In this document: positions 16,174 through 23,586 of the stretch, piece by piece
Layout of the letters: every line of letters starts with the position of its first letter
How positions within the stretch are numbered: position 1 is the stretch's first letter
NCBI GenBank assembly: GCA_016215705.1
Contig: JACRIR010000127.1
Coordinates: 1 to 39,752 of the forward strand
DNA from: Candidatus Poribacteria bacterium
GTDB lineage: Bacteria > Abyssobacteria > SURF-5
Direction of reading: 5' to 3'
DNA length: 39,752 nt
The notes under the pieces: model-generated
What the model saw: the letters and a program-made list of their open reading frames with translations, nothing else
The model's database searches: none
What the model was told of the DNA's origin: nothing
Made by a program: the position numbers and the translations under genes

Positions 16174-17895
16174 TCATGTAAATCGTTTCCTTTTGCTACG
16201 ATTATTCGGGGACACCTTGCCGCAAGGTGTCCCCGAATAATCCAAGCGAGCTCCTTCCGACGCGCTTCCGACAGTTTGTTGATATATACCCAAGAATCCC
16301 TTTGCCATCTTCGGCGTTGGCGGCTTCCATACGCGCATTCGCTTCGCTATTTCTGATTTCGTGAGCTTGACATTCAGTTTTCTCTCGGGAATATCAATCT
16401 CAATCAGGTCGCCGTCTCTCACGATGGCAAGCGGCCCTCCCTGCGCCGCCTCCGGGCTTACGTGGCCGATGCAAGGTCCCCGCGTCGCGCCCGAATAGCG
16501 TCCGTCGGTCACCATCGCAACCGAGTCGCCCAAACCCATTCCGACGAGCATGGCTGCCGGTATGGACATCTCTCGCATGCCCGGGCCGCCTCGCGGGCCT
16601 TCGTATCTTATAACCAGTACGCTGCCCGGCTCTACCTTCTGCCGGGTCAGATGCTCGCGGACGTCTTCCTCTCGCTCGAAAACCACCGCCGGTCCTTCAT
16701 GTTTCATCATCTTTAGACTCACGCCGCTTGTCTTCACGACTGCGCCTTCAGGCGCGAGGTTACCATAGAGAACCGCGATGCCGCCCTCTTCAGCGAGCGG
16801 CTTGCCGAGCGGCGCGATGATCTCTCTCTCGGGCGCGTGCGCCGACCGCGCGATCTGTCTCAGAGTTTTCCCCGAGACCGTCATCTGGTCCAGATGAAGC
16901 AGGGGCGACAATTCCTTCATAAGGCCCGGCACTCCTCCCGCGTCATGAAAATCGAGCAGGTTGAACGCAGAGGCGGGTTTGAATTTGCAGAGTAGGGGAG
17001 TCGAACGGCTCAAACGATCGAACTCCTCCAAAGGAAGCTTGATGCCGAGTTCGGCGGCGACCGCAGGCAAATGCAGCACGGCATTCGTCGAGCCGCCAAA
17101 CGACAACAGCACTCTGACGGCGTTCTCGAACGACGAGCGCGTCAGAAAACTCGAGGGCTTCATCTTTCGCCTAACCAGTTTCACAATCTGTTTGCCCGTT
17201 GCCCGAGCCAGGCGAGAGCGCGCGGGGTCGACCGCCGCGATGGTGGCCGTGCCCGGGAAGGCAAGCCCCAGTACCTCGAGCAGACAGCACATCGTGCTCG
17301 CGGTTCCCATCATGTTGCAGACGCCAACGCTCGCGCAAGTGGTCGACTCTATCTCGTCGAACTCCTTTTGCGTCAGTTTGCCGGCCACAAACTTTCCAAT
17401 CGCTTCCTTGATGTCGCACGTCACCATGTCGCCGCGCGGCATCATGATGCCGCCCGTGAAGAATATTGAGGGGATATCGAGCCTGAGAGCGGCCATGAGC
17501 ATCCCGGGTATGATCTTGTCGCATGAGCCGATGAGCACGAGACCGTCAGCCTGATGTGCGCCTGCCATCAGTTCAACCGACGCGGCAACCACGTCGCGTG
17601 AAGGCAGAACGTAATGCATTCCGCGCCCTTGAGCGATCCCATCGCAAGGCCCGATAGTGTTGAACTCGGCGGGCATGCCGCCGGCTTCCCAGATTCCCTC
17701 TTTGATGCGCTCGGCGGTCTCTCTGAGATGATAATGGCCGGGGTTCATCTCCGACCACGAGTTGGCTACCGCAATCAATGGCTTCCTCATGTCCTCGTCG
17801 GAGTACCCGACCGCCTTGTACAATGCCCGGCGGTAAGCGTCATCGGTTGTTTTATTTTGGATTTTGGATTTTGGATTTTGGATTGAAAGCGTCAT
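16174..17895 (-). CDS. ilvD: IlvD/Edd family dehydratase (dihydroxy-acid dehydratase-like)
   Basis: 573 residues. Reaction class: Fe-S dependent dehydration of a 2,3-dihydroxy acid (DHAD) or an aldonic acid (Edd-type). The three cluster cysteines are visible: C84 ([11 protein letters not shown]), C125 (GSCDKIIPG, with the adjacent Lys that is carbamylated in related enzymes) and C193 ([10 protein letters not shown]). The C-terminal DHAD block is intact: [20 protein letters not shown]. Both ends are odd. Residues 4-15 ([12 protein letters not shown]) are encoded by a 7-bp tandem repeat, and the final residues after GSASEGA, where DHADs normally end, come from a REP-like palindrome. The substrate cannot be settled: the neighbour is an IolD-like TPP enzyme, not ilvC, so the ilvD symbol is by family only. 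Confidence 0.88.
   Translation of the reverse strand: MTLSIQNPKSKIQNKTTDDAYRRALYKAVGYSDEDMRKPLIAVANSWSEMNPGHYHLRETAERIKEGIWEAGGMPAEFNTIGPCDGIAQGRGMHYVLPSRDVVAASVELMAGAHQADGLVLIGSCDKIIPGMLMAALRLDIPSIFFTGGIMMPRGDMVTCDIKEAIGKFVAGKLTQKEFDEIESTTCASVGVCNMMGTASTMCCLLEVLGLAFPGTATIAAVDPARSRLARATGKQIVKLVRRKMKPSSFLTRSSFENAVRVLLSFGGSTNAVLHLPAVAAELGIKLPLEEFDRLSRSTPLLCKFKPASAFNLLDFHDAGGVPGLMKELSPLLHLDQMTVSGKTLRQIARSAHAPEREIIAPLGKPLAEEGGIAVLYGNLAPEGAVVKTSGVSLKMMKHEGPAVVFEREEDVREHLTRQKVEPGSVLVIRYEGPRGGPGMREMSIPAAMLVGMGLGDSVAMVTDGRYSGATRGPCIGHVSPEAAQGGPLAIVRDGDLIEIDIPERKLNVKLTKSEIAKRMRVWKPPTPKMAKGFLGIYQQTVGSASEGARLDYSGTPCGKVSPNNRSKRKRFT
16200..16242. repeat. REP-like palindrome, copy 2, inside the ilvD-like reading frame
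   Basis: Perfect 20-base arms (GATTATTCGGGGACACCTTG, 16200-16219, and complement 16223-16242) around a 3-base centre. It lies within the last 23 codons of the dehydratase frame. A partial relative (GTGTCCCCAA) lies at 16153-16162. Confidence 0.95.
17856..17883 (-). repeat. Heptanucleotide tandem repeat ATCCAAA x4
   Basis: Four perfect TTTGGAT units on the plus strand (ATCCAAA on the minus strand). They are translated as the N-terminus of the dehydratase. The same unit recurs near 18097-18112, at 21657-21670 and singly at 11101-11108. Confidence 0.93.
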
Positions 17896-17992
17896 GCACA
17901 GTCTCTCATGTCGTCTGTTGATTCCTTATTCTGCCTCTCGGTCGGCGATCTGTGGCCCGCATTGCTCATGCTTGAAATCTTGATCCCTACCC

Positions 17993-18058
17993 TGTTTCTT
18001 CTTTTCTTGGTGTCTTCATGGTAAATTATTTTGCTTTCATTGGGGCTTCGCCGCGCTG
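17993..18058. repeat. Dispersed intergenic repeat, copy A
   Basis: A stretch running from TGTTTCTTCTTTTCTTGG to GGGGCTTCGCCGCGCTGTG. A clearly related copy lies at 21482-21552, the two sharing most positions with small indels. The gap 17896-18149 holds this repeat and heptamer units; I see no gene in it. Confidence 0.75.
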
Positions 18059-18149
18059 TGTTTATCTGTGGTTAATACGTTTTTCTTCTCTTCCAATCCA
18101 AAATCCAAAATAGAAAGGCCCACAGCCATCTGCGGCTCCCTCTGCCGCT

Positions 18150-18599
18150 TTAGCTGATCTTCAACATTTCCTTCAACACCCCCGACACGATCTTCCCATC
18201 CGCGTTCGAGTGAGCCGACATAAACGCTTTCATCACCCTCCCGAAATCCTTCTGTTCGGTTGCGTTCAACTCCGCCACGAGGCTTTGCATGGCGGACCGT
18301 ATCTCGCTCTCGTCCATCATCTGGGTGGACAAGAAGCTCTTGATTACTTCGATGTCGCGCAGATACCCCCGGACTTCGTCAGGTTTGCCGAGAGACTCGT
18401 ATTCCGCCTTCGCCTTCTCATATTTCTTGAGCATCTTCTGGACCGCCTGATTGGCCGCCGCGTCCTCTAGAGTCTTGCCCGTTTCCTTTTCTTTCAGAAG
18501 CAGTTCAGCTTTGATCATTCTTAAGGCGGAAAGGCGTTCCTGATTCTTACTCTTCATTGCATCTTTGAGCGCAGCTTCAACCTTCTCTTTTATCGTCAT
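18150..18599 (-). CDS. yqeY: GatB/YqeY domain protein
   Basis: 149 residues, the standard YqeY length. The start MTIKEKVEAALKDAMKSKN and the region RLSALRMIKAELLLKEKE are characteristic, as is the C-terminal DFGRVMKAFMSAH followed by DGKIVSGVLKEML. YqeY resembles the tail domain of the amidotransferase subunit GatB and is thought to bind tRNA, but its cellular role is not settled. GGAGG lies 7 bases before the ATG, and its own promoter is visible upstream, back to back with that of the kinase gene. Confidence 0.94.
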   Translation of the reverse strand: MTIKEKVEAALKDAMKSKNQERLSALRMIKAELLLKEKETGKTLEDAAANQAVQKMLKKYEKAKAEYESLGKPDEVRGYLRDIEVIKSFLSTQMMDESEIRSAMQSLVAELNATEQKDFGRVMKAFMSAHSNADGKIVSGVLKEMLKIS

Positions 18600-18644
18600 G
18601 ATGAATCCTCCTGAGAAATGAACGCCATTCTCATAACGAACGCA

Positions 18645-18673
18645 ATTCTAACAGCATCAATCCCAAAATTCAA
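18645..18673 (-). promoter_or_regulatory. Promoter of the yqeY-like gene
   Basis: Minus strand: TTGAAT (18673-18668), 17-base spacer, TAGAAT (18650-18645). The start codon is 45 bases downstream of the -10. Confidence 0.65.
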
Positions 18674-18691
18674 TTGTGATAGTGGGTTTCT

Positions 18692-18720
18692 TTGGCAGTC
18701 CTGAACACATATGCTATAAT
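18692..18720 (+). promoter_or_regulatory. Promoter of the kinase-FGE gene
   Basis: TTGGCA (18692-18697), 17-base spacer, TATAAT (18715-18720) with an upstream TGC (extended -10). It lies 18 bases from the divergent yqeY promoter. Confidence 0.78.
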
Positions 18721-18788
18721 ACACCATTGGAAATACCCTTGTGTATTTTCGATGCCGTGGGCATCGTTCCAGCGAGAGAAAGGCTGAT

Positions 18789-20774
18789 ATGCCGTCCGCC
18801 GAGGACTCCAAACTCGACAAAAGGCTTGATGAGGATGCCATCTCCGTGCAATCTAACCCCCCGCTGGACGAGTCATTAGACTCCGGAAAGCCGATTACTC
18901 CTCCGGACGAGTCGCCGGATGCCGGAAAGCCGACTCCCCCTCCCGAAAGTGTGTCGCCCCCATCTCCCCAAGTCGAAAAAGAAGCGCGCCCGGATGATAA
19001 GCAACCTCAGGAATTCAAGGCCGGCGACACAGTCGGCATCTATCGAATTGAAAGAATGATTGGCAAGGGGGGAATGGCGACCGTCTATAGAGCGTTCGAC
19101 ACGTCCACGCAGCGCGTTGTCGCTCTGAAAGTGCTCAAGAAGAGGTTTGCCTCGAGTCTCAAGGCTTTGGCTCGCTTCGACCGGGAATTCCTCGCTCTCG
19201 AGTCGCTCAGTCATCCCAATATCGTGCGGGTGCTCGATAAGGGGGTTGAGAATGGCGCTAATTATTTCGTCATGGAGTATGTTGACGGCGCCAGCTTCTC
19301 CCGCTTGCTCAGGCATAGAAAACTGGCCTTCAATACCAAGGCGCAAATATTACTCCAGGCCGCCGCTGCGCTCGATTACGCCCACAGGAAAGGGATAGTT
19401 CATAGGGATGTAAAACCTGACAATATACTCATCGACCGCACCGGCCGCGCAAAAATAGCCGACTTCGGCATCGCCCAGATAACGAAGTCCCGACTTCCGC
19501 TCACTTCGATAACGGTCGTCAGCAGTTTCATGGGCACCGCCGATTATATGGCCCCCGAGCAGCGCGTGGATGCGAAATCCGTTGACCATCGCGCCGACAT
19601 ATTCTCCTTCGGCGTGATGCTCTATGAAACGTTTACCGGACGCCTCCCCATCGGCAATTTTTCTCTCCCAAGCCAGTTGAATCCGGAAGTCAGCAAGAGG
19701 ATGGATGGCATTATCCTGAGAGCCCTACGCCAGAATCCCGCTGAACGATATCAGTCCATGGCGGAACTGGCTGACGACCTGCGGCGGGAAACGCAGACTT
19801 CGCAATGGAGCAAACTTGCCGCCCGCATGTCGCTCATCCTTCAGGTCGAAAGTTGGAAGAGAGTGTTCCAGATCAGGGCCATAGGGGCAGCGGGCTTGTT
19901 TGCAGTTGTCCTGGCCGCTCTCATATGGCTTCTTTCGACAGTCGGCAAGTCAAGTCCTCCCTCCACTGACCTCAAACAGGCCGAAACAAGCGAGACCCCG
20001 GCGGGTCAAGCAACAACGGAGCCGTCCGGCGAATCCCTTCCTCCGCAGCCCGCAAACACGCCCGAGAATATGGTCTATGTTCCCGGCGGCGATTTCATAA
20101 TGGGGAGCGAATCCGAGTTCAGCGACCAGCGCCCACGACACAAAGTGAATCTGAGCGCCTACTTCATCGACATATATGAAGTCACAAATGCGGAATATGA
20201 GAAATTCGTGGAAGCCACAGGGCGTCCCCAGCCGTTGGTCAAGGAATTCTGGGCCGAGCCGTTCAACTGGCACAACGGCACGTATCCTCCCGGCAAGGGC
20301 GACCATCCCGTCGTGCTTGTGAGTTGGAATGACGCGGCCGCCTATGCGAAGTGGGCCGGCAAACGCTTGCCGACGGAAGCGGAATGGGAAAGAGCCGCGC
20401 GCGGAGCCGACGAGCGCAAATGGCCTTGGGGAAATAAGTGGGAAGTGGACAGGTGCAACACGGCAGAAAGCTTCCTCAATTCGACGCAGCCCGCGCATTC
20501 CTTCGCCAAAGGCAAGAGTCCCTTCGGATGCTTTAACATGGCAGGCAACGTAATGGAATGGACTGCAGACTGGTTCTCCGAGAGCTACTATCGCGATGCG
20601 CCGTCCAGAAATCCGCTTGGCCCCCTGACAGGCGCGTACAGAGTTGCGCGCGGCGGCGCATGGGACAGCAACCTCAATCTTTACGTCCGCACCAGCTACC
20701 GCCAGTACTTCTCGCCCGATGCAAGAAACTCCGACCTAGGCTTCCGTTGCGCAAAAGACTACGTTCGGAAATAG
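18789..20774 (+). CDS. Membrane Ser/Thr protein kinase fused to formylglycine-generating-enzyme-like domain
   Basis: 661 residues. ATG 18789 is preferred; an ATG at 18741 lies only about 15 bases from the predicted +1. Residues 1-75 are Pro/Asp-rich and probably disordered, with an imperfect repeat (SGKPITPPDES, AGKPTPPPES). The Hanks kinase domain (about 80-345) is complete: GKGGMATVY, VALKVLKK, HRDVKPDNIL, DFGIAQ, APEQR. One membrane helix (about 363-386, AAGLFAVVLAALIWLLS) leads to an FGE/SUMF1-like domain (about 425-660): YVPGGDFIMGS, RLPTEAEWERAARG, NMAGNVMEWTADW, DLGFRCAK. The second domain should be extracytoplasmic and probably senses ligands; I see no clear catalytic Cys pair for formylglycine formation. 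The kinase would relay this inward. Targets are unknown. Confidence 0.93.
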   Translation: MPSAEDSKLDKRLDEDAISVQSNPPLDESLDSGKPITPPDESPDAGKPTPPPESVSPPSPQVEKEARPDDKQPQEFKAGDTVGIYRIERMIGKGGMATVYRAFDTSTQRVVALKVLKKRFASSLKALARFDREFLALESLSHPNIVRVLDKGVENGANYFVMEYVDGASFSRLLRHRKLAFNTKAQILLQAAAALDYAHRKGIVHRDVKPDNILIDRTGRAKIADFGIAQITKSRLPLTSITVVSSFMGTADYMAPEQRVDAKSVDHRADIFSFGVMLYETFTGRLPIGNFSLPSQLNPEVSKRMDGIILRALRQNPAERYQSMAELADDLRRETQTSQWSKLAARMSLILQVESWKRVFQIRAIGAAGLFAVVLAALIWLLSTVGKSSPPSTDLKQAETSETPAGQATTEPSGESLPPQPANTPENMVYVPGGDFIMGSESEFSDQRPRHKVNLSAYFIDIYEVTNAEYEKFVEATGRPQPLVKEFWAEPFNWHNGTYPPGKGDHPVVLVSWNDAAAYAKWAGKRLPTEAEWERAARGADERKWPWGNKWEVDRCNTAESFLNSTQPAHSFAKGKSPFGCFNMAGNVMEWTADWFSESYYRDAPSRNPLGPLTGAYRVARGGAWDSNLNLYVRTSYRQYFSPDARNSDLGFRCAKDYVRK

Positions 20775-20810
20775 TTCCCCGATCTGCGTGAATAGTTCTC
20801 CTAAATATGT

Positions 20811-20883
20811 AGGGCCGCAATTCATTTCGCCCTTGGATGCATTCCCATCTCTTTGTAGGGGCGACTCGGTGAGTCGCCCTTAC
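20811..20883. repeat. Two GGGCG-type palindromes
   Basis: A decayed copy AGGGCCGCAATTCATTTCGCCC (20811-20832) matches the element at 13003-13023 with several changes. Next to it is a clean copy, GGGCGACTC-GGT-GAGTCGCCC (20859-20879), flanked by GTA and TAC. The gap 20775-21016 otherwise holds no gene. Confidence 0.8.
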
Positions 20884-21016
20884 CCAAGAGGCTATTCGCA
20901 TCCCTGAAAGCGCATACGCATCCTCCCGTTGGTGTGAATTTATTCGCACAATTCGTGCAGGAAACATCGCCCCAAAATAGCAACGTGAATCCACGATCTC
21001 AATCGTGACTACCGCC

Positions 21017-21055
21017 AAAAAAACAAAAAGCCGCTCACGTGGAAACGTGAGCGGC
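21017..21055 (-). terminator. Rho-independent terminator of tRNA-Leu
   Basis: Minus strand: GCCGCTCACGT, short loop, ACGTGAGCGGC (21055-21030), then TTTTTGTTTTTTT. It begins 3 bases after the tRNA 3' end. Confidence 0.95.
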
Positions 21056-21058
21056 AAG

Positions 21059-21142
21059 TGCGGGGAGGGGGACTTGAACCCCCACGAGATTGCTCCCGTC
21101 AGCCCCTCAAGCTGGTGTGTCTGCCAGTTCCACCACCCCCGC
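21059..21142 (-). tRNA. tRNA-Leu (anticodon GAG)
   Basis: 84 nt, class II. Acceptor GCGGGGG pairs with TCCCCGC (one G-U), discriminator A. Anticodon loop TTGAGGG gives GAG, reading CUC/CUU. The variable arm pairs CGGGAG with the TCTCG side, and the T arm is GGGGG-TTCAAGT-CCCCC. CCA is not encoded. Confidence 0.96.
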
Positions 21143-21152
21143 AAACCAATTC

Positions 21153-21181
21153 ATTATAACCACCACCAATCAAAATGTCAA
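21153..21181 (-). promoter_or_regulatory. Consensus promoter of tRNA-Leu
   Basis: Minus strand: perfect TTGACA (21181-21176), 17-base spacer, perfect TATAAT (21158-21153). The -10 ends 10 bases before the tRNA, so the 5' leader is only a few bases. Confidence 0.95.
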
Positions 21182-21694
21182 AAAACGACAAAACCTCTCT
21201 TATCCGCAGATTACGCCGATTCTCCCAGATTCTTCTCTGCGCAAATCTGTATTGCTCACTGTCAATTTCTTGAGTTTCTTTCGCGATTTTCTTGAACACA
21301 TTTGGATAACTCATTGTCCTGAAATGGATTCCCGCTCTTGCGGAAATGACCCCGACGGTTGTCCATTCGCGTAATTCGTGTTCCCAATAGTTTTTCTTTT
21401 TCCCCGAATCCGTGTTAATCCGTGTGAATCTGTGGATAAGAATGCCTCTTCTTTTTCTTCTTCCTCCCAAATCCATTTCCTTGTTTCTTCTTTTCTTGGC
21501 AACTTGGTGATAAATTCTCTTGCTTTTATTTGGTTGCGGCTTCGCCGCGCTCTGCAATCTGCGGATTGTCATTTTTTTCTTTGCCTTCTTCGCCTTTTTA
21601 TGATTTAATTCTGTTCAGTCCAGAATCCAAAACCTGTCCTCGACTCTGATCGAGAATCTAAAATCCAAAATCACTCGAGAGGAGGCTACTTCAA
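21182..21694. other. Gene-free stretch of dispersed repeats
   Basis: No credible gene. It holds ATCCGCAGATTACGCCGATT-type words, an ATTCCC element in reverse (21325-21350), ATTCGTGTTCCC, CCCCGAATCCGTG with a T-rich run (shared in part with 30225-30300), dispersed repeat copy B (21482-21552, matching 17993-18058) and heptamer units ATCTAAA-ATCCAAA (21657-21670). The ribosome site GAGGAGG of the next gene is at 21679-21685. Confidence 0.75.
21325..21350. repeat. ATTCCC..GGGAAT element, reverse copy
   Basis: TGGATTCCCGCTCTTGCGGAAATGAC reads, on the minus strand, as GTCATTTCCGCAAGAGCGGGAATCCA, matching the elements at 10946-10972 and 13532-13558. Confidence 0.8.
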
Positions 21695-23131
21695 ATGGCC
21701 CTTCGAACCCCCGAAGAATACCGGAAAAGCCTGCGCGACGGAAGACGCATCTACATGCTCGGCGAAAAAGTGGCGGATGTCACTGCGCACCCGCTGCTCA
21801 AAGTCGCGGTCGAAACAGTGGCGCAGGATTTTGCGCTCACGGAATCCAACGACCCCGAAATCCGAAATCTCTTTGTCTTTCCTGACAACGAAACAGGCGA
21901 GCCGATCAGCCGCTTCTTCAAAACACCGGAAAACACCGCTGACCTCGAAAAAAGGAGCGAGATGATCGCGCGCTCCATCCGCCTTACCGGTGGTCTGCCG
22001 TTCGGTAAGGACGTCGGCACTGATTGCCTGAATGCGGTAATGGTCGTCGCCGACCAGATGGGCAATGAGGAGTACAAGGAGCGCGCTAAAAACTATTTGC
22101 GCTTCATCCGGAAGAACGATTCCGCCATGTGTGGCGCCGTGACCGATGCCAAGGGCGACCGTAGCAAACCGCCCTCAAAACAGGCGCATCCCGACTATTA
22201 TCTTCACGTCGTGGACAAACAGAAAGACGGCATCGTAGTCAAAGGCTGCAAAATGCACATAACGAGCGGGCCGGTGGCAAACGAGATCATTGTCACTCCC
22301 ACCCGGCAAATGCGCGAGGACGAGGGCGATTATGCCGTCAGCTTCGCGATTCCCGCGAACGCCGAGGGGATCACCATGATATGCAGGCCTGGACGCGGCG
22401 AGCAGACTCCCTATGAGTTCCCCTCCGGCGCGCCAGTGCGCACTCTATCCGAAGCGATGGTTGTGTTCGACAACGTCTTTGTCCCATGGGAGCGCGTCTT
22501 CATGTGTGGCGAATGGCAATTCTCGATGCTGCTTGCATACACGTTTGCGAGCTTCCACCGGTTCACCGCCATCAGCTACAAGATTCCGATTGTCGAGCTC
22601 ATTGCCGGCTGCGGCGTCGCAATGGCCGAATCGAACGGCCTCGAAAAGGCCGGCCACATTCGCGGGAAACTCGCGCAGATGGCGGCATACGTCGAGACGC
22701 TCAAAGCCCTTACCCGCGCCGCCGCAAGAGACCCAATCATGTACGGCGGCATCGCAATGCCCAACCCCCTCGTCGCCAACATGGCCAAGCTCCATTTCGC
22801 AAGCGGCTACCATAACTTCATTCAACTGGTTCAGGACGTTTCAGGCGGAATCATCACGACCTTCCCCACATATGAAGACTGGAACAATCCGGATACGCGC
22901 GGCTTCATGGAGCATTACCTGGGCGGCTCCGACAAATTCACAACAGAGGAGCGATTGCGACTAATCCAGCAAACTCACCGCTGGACCGCGTCCGCCGAAC
23001 ACGCCCACATGGAAGTCACCACGGTTCACGCAGAAGGCTCGATGGAAGCCCAAAAGATGATGATACTCCTCGAGGCGCCCCTCTCGGAATACGCAAACCT
23101 GGCAAAACAAATGGCCGGAATCAGTGGCTGA
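21695..23131 (+). CDS. 4-hydroxybutyryl-CoA dehydratase-like flavoprotein lacking Fe-S ligands
   Basis: 478 residues, full length for the HpaB/AbfD fold. Conserved family blocks: TPEEYRKSLRDGRRIYMLGEK, TDAKGDRSKPPS, DGIVVKGCKMHITSG (about 178-192), VVFDNVFVPWERVFMCGE (256-273), VHAEGSMEAQKMMI. From memory of the clostridial AbfD sequence, its cluster ligands Cys99, Cys103, His292 and Cys299 align with P102, D106, H288 and Y295, and its active-site Tyr296 aligns with A292. Only the His survives, so a [4Fe-4S] cluster is unlikely and radical dehydration of 4-hydroxybutyryl-CoA is not expected. The usual HpaB hydroxylase motif is also absent. It probably binds FAD and a CoA ester, with unknown chemistry. 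GAGGAGG lies upstream of the ATG. A secreted CocE-type hydrolase follows. Confidence 0.88.
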   Translation: MALRTPEEYRKSLRDGRRIYMLGEKVADVTAHPLLKVAVETVAQDFALTESNDPEIRNLFVFPDNETGEPISRFFKTPENTADLEKRSEMIARSIRLTGGLPFGKDVGTDCLNAVMVVADQMGNEEYKERAKNYLRFIRKNDSAMCGAVTDAKGDRSKPPSKQAHPDYYLHVVDKQKDGIVVKGCKMHITSGPVANEIIVTPTRQMREDEGDYAVSFAIPANAEGITMICRPGRGEQTPYEFPSGAPVRTLSEAMVVFDNVFVPWERVFMCGEWQFSMLLAYTFASFHRFTAISYKIPIVELIAGCGVAMAESNGLEKAGHIRGKLAQMAAYVETLKALTRAAARDPIMYGGIAMPNPLVANMAKLHFASGYHNFIQLVQDVSGGIITTFPTYEDWNNPDTRGFMEHYLGGSDKFTTEERLRLIQQTHRWTASAEHAHMEVTTVHAEGSMEAQKMMILLEAPLSEYANLAKQMAGISG

Positions 23132-23586
23132 AGAACTGTCCAGTGACCAAGAATATGTTTTCATAAATATGGTCACGTATCCCCGGCCTTACGTCGGGGC
23201 GACCCGGTGGGTCGCCCTTGCATCCGTGTTCTGGTGAAAAACGTGATTGAATTTGTGAAACAGACCGCTAGGTAGAGCGTTTCCCAAATAACATAGCATT
23301 GATTCGGCGACGTTCCCCCCTTTTTCAAAGGGGGAGCATTGCTCAGATGCCACGACACGGTCGCGTGCCTGCCCCTGTGCAGACCAACGCCAGCGGCGCC
23401 CGGAGTCAGTCCGGCCACGCGCAAGAGGTCCCGTGTTCGGCCTGGGCTGCGTTTCATGGCGTGATCAAAATATCCATAAAGGACATGTTCATGTCTGGGA
23501 CGCATTTCCCACAAACTCATAGAACTCACAATAGAGATGATCGTCAGAGAAAGCGTCAGACCCAACGAATCGGAGGAGTTTCAAAG
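23132..23586. other. Gene-free stretch with two palindromes
   Basis: No gene is supported; a plus frame open here is only an upstream extension of the CocE frame. GGGCGACCC-GGT-GGGTCGCCC (23197-23217) is a GGGCG-type palindrome with the same GGT centre as the copy at 20859. CCCCCTTT-TTC-AAAGGGGG (23317-23335) is another short hairpin. Confidence 0.75.

Noticed and set aside
14304-17895. Standard ilv (branched-chain amino acid) operon
   Set aside because: No small subunit, ketol-acid reductoisomerase or leu genes, and the TPP enzyme motifs lean toward IolD.
21695-23131. Functional 4-hydroxybutyryl-CoA dehydratase and hence an autotrophic or aminobutyrate pathway
   Set aside because: Three of four Fe-S ligands and the active-site Tyr are missing; no partner pathway genes are present.
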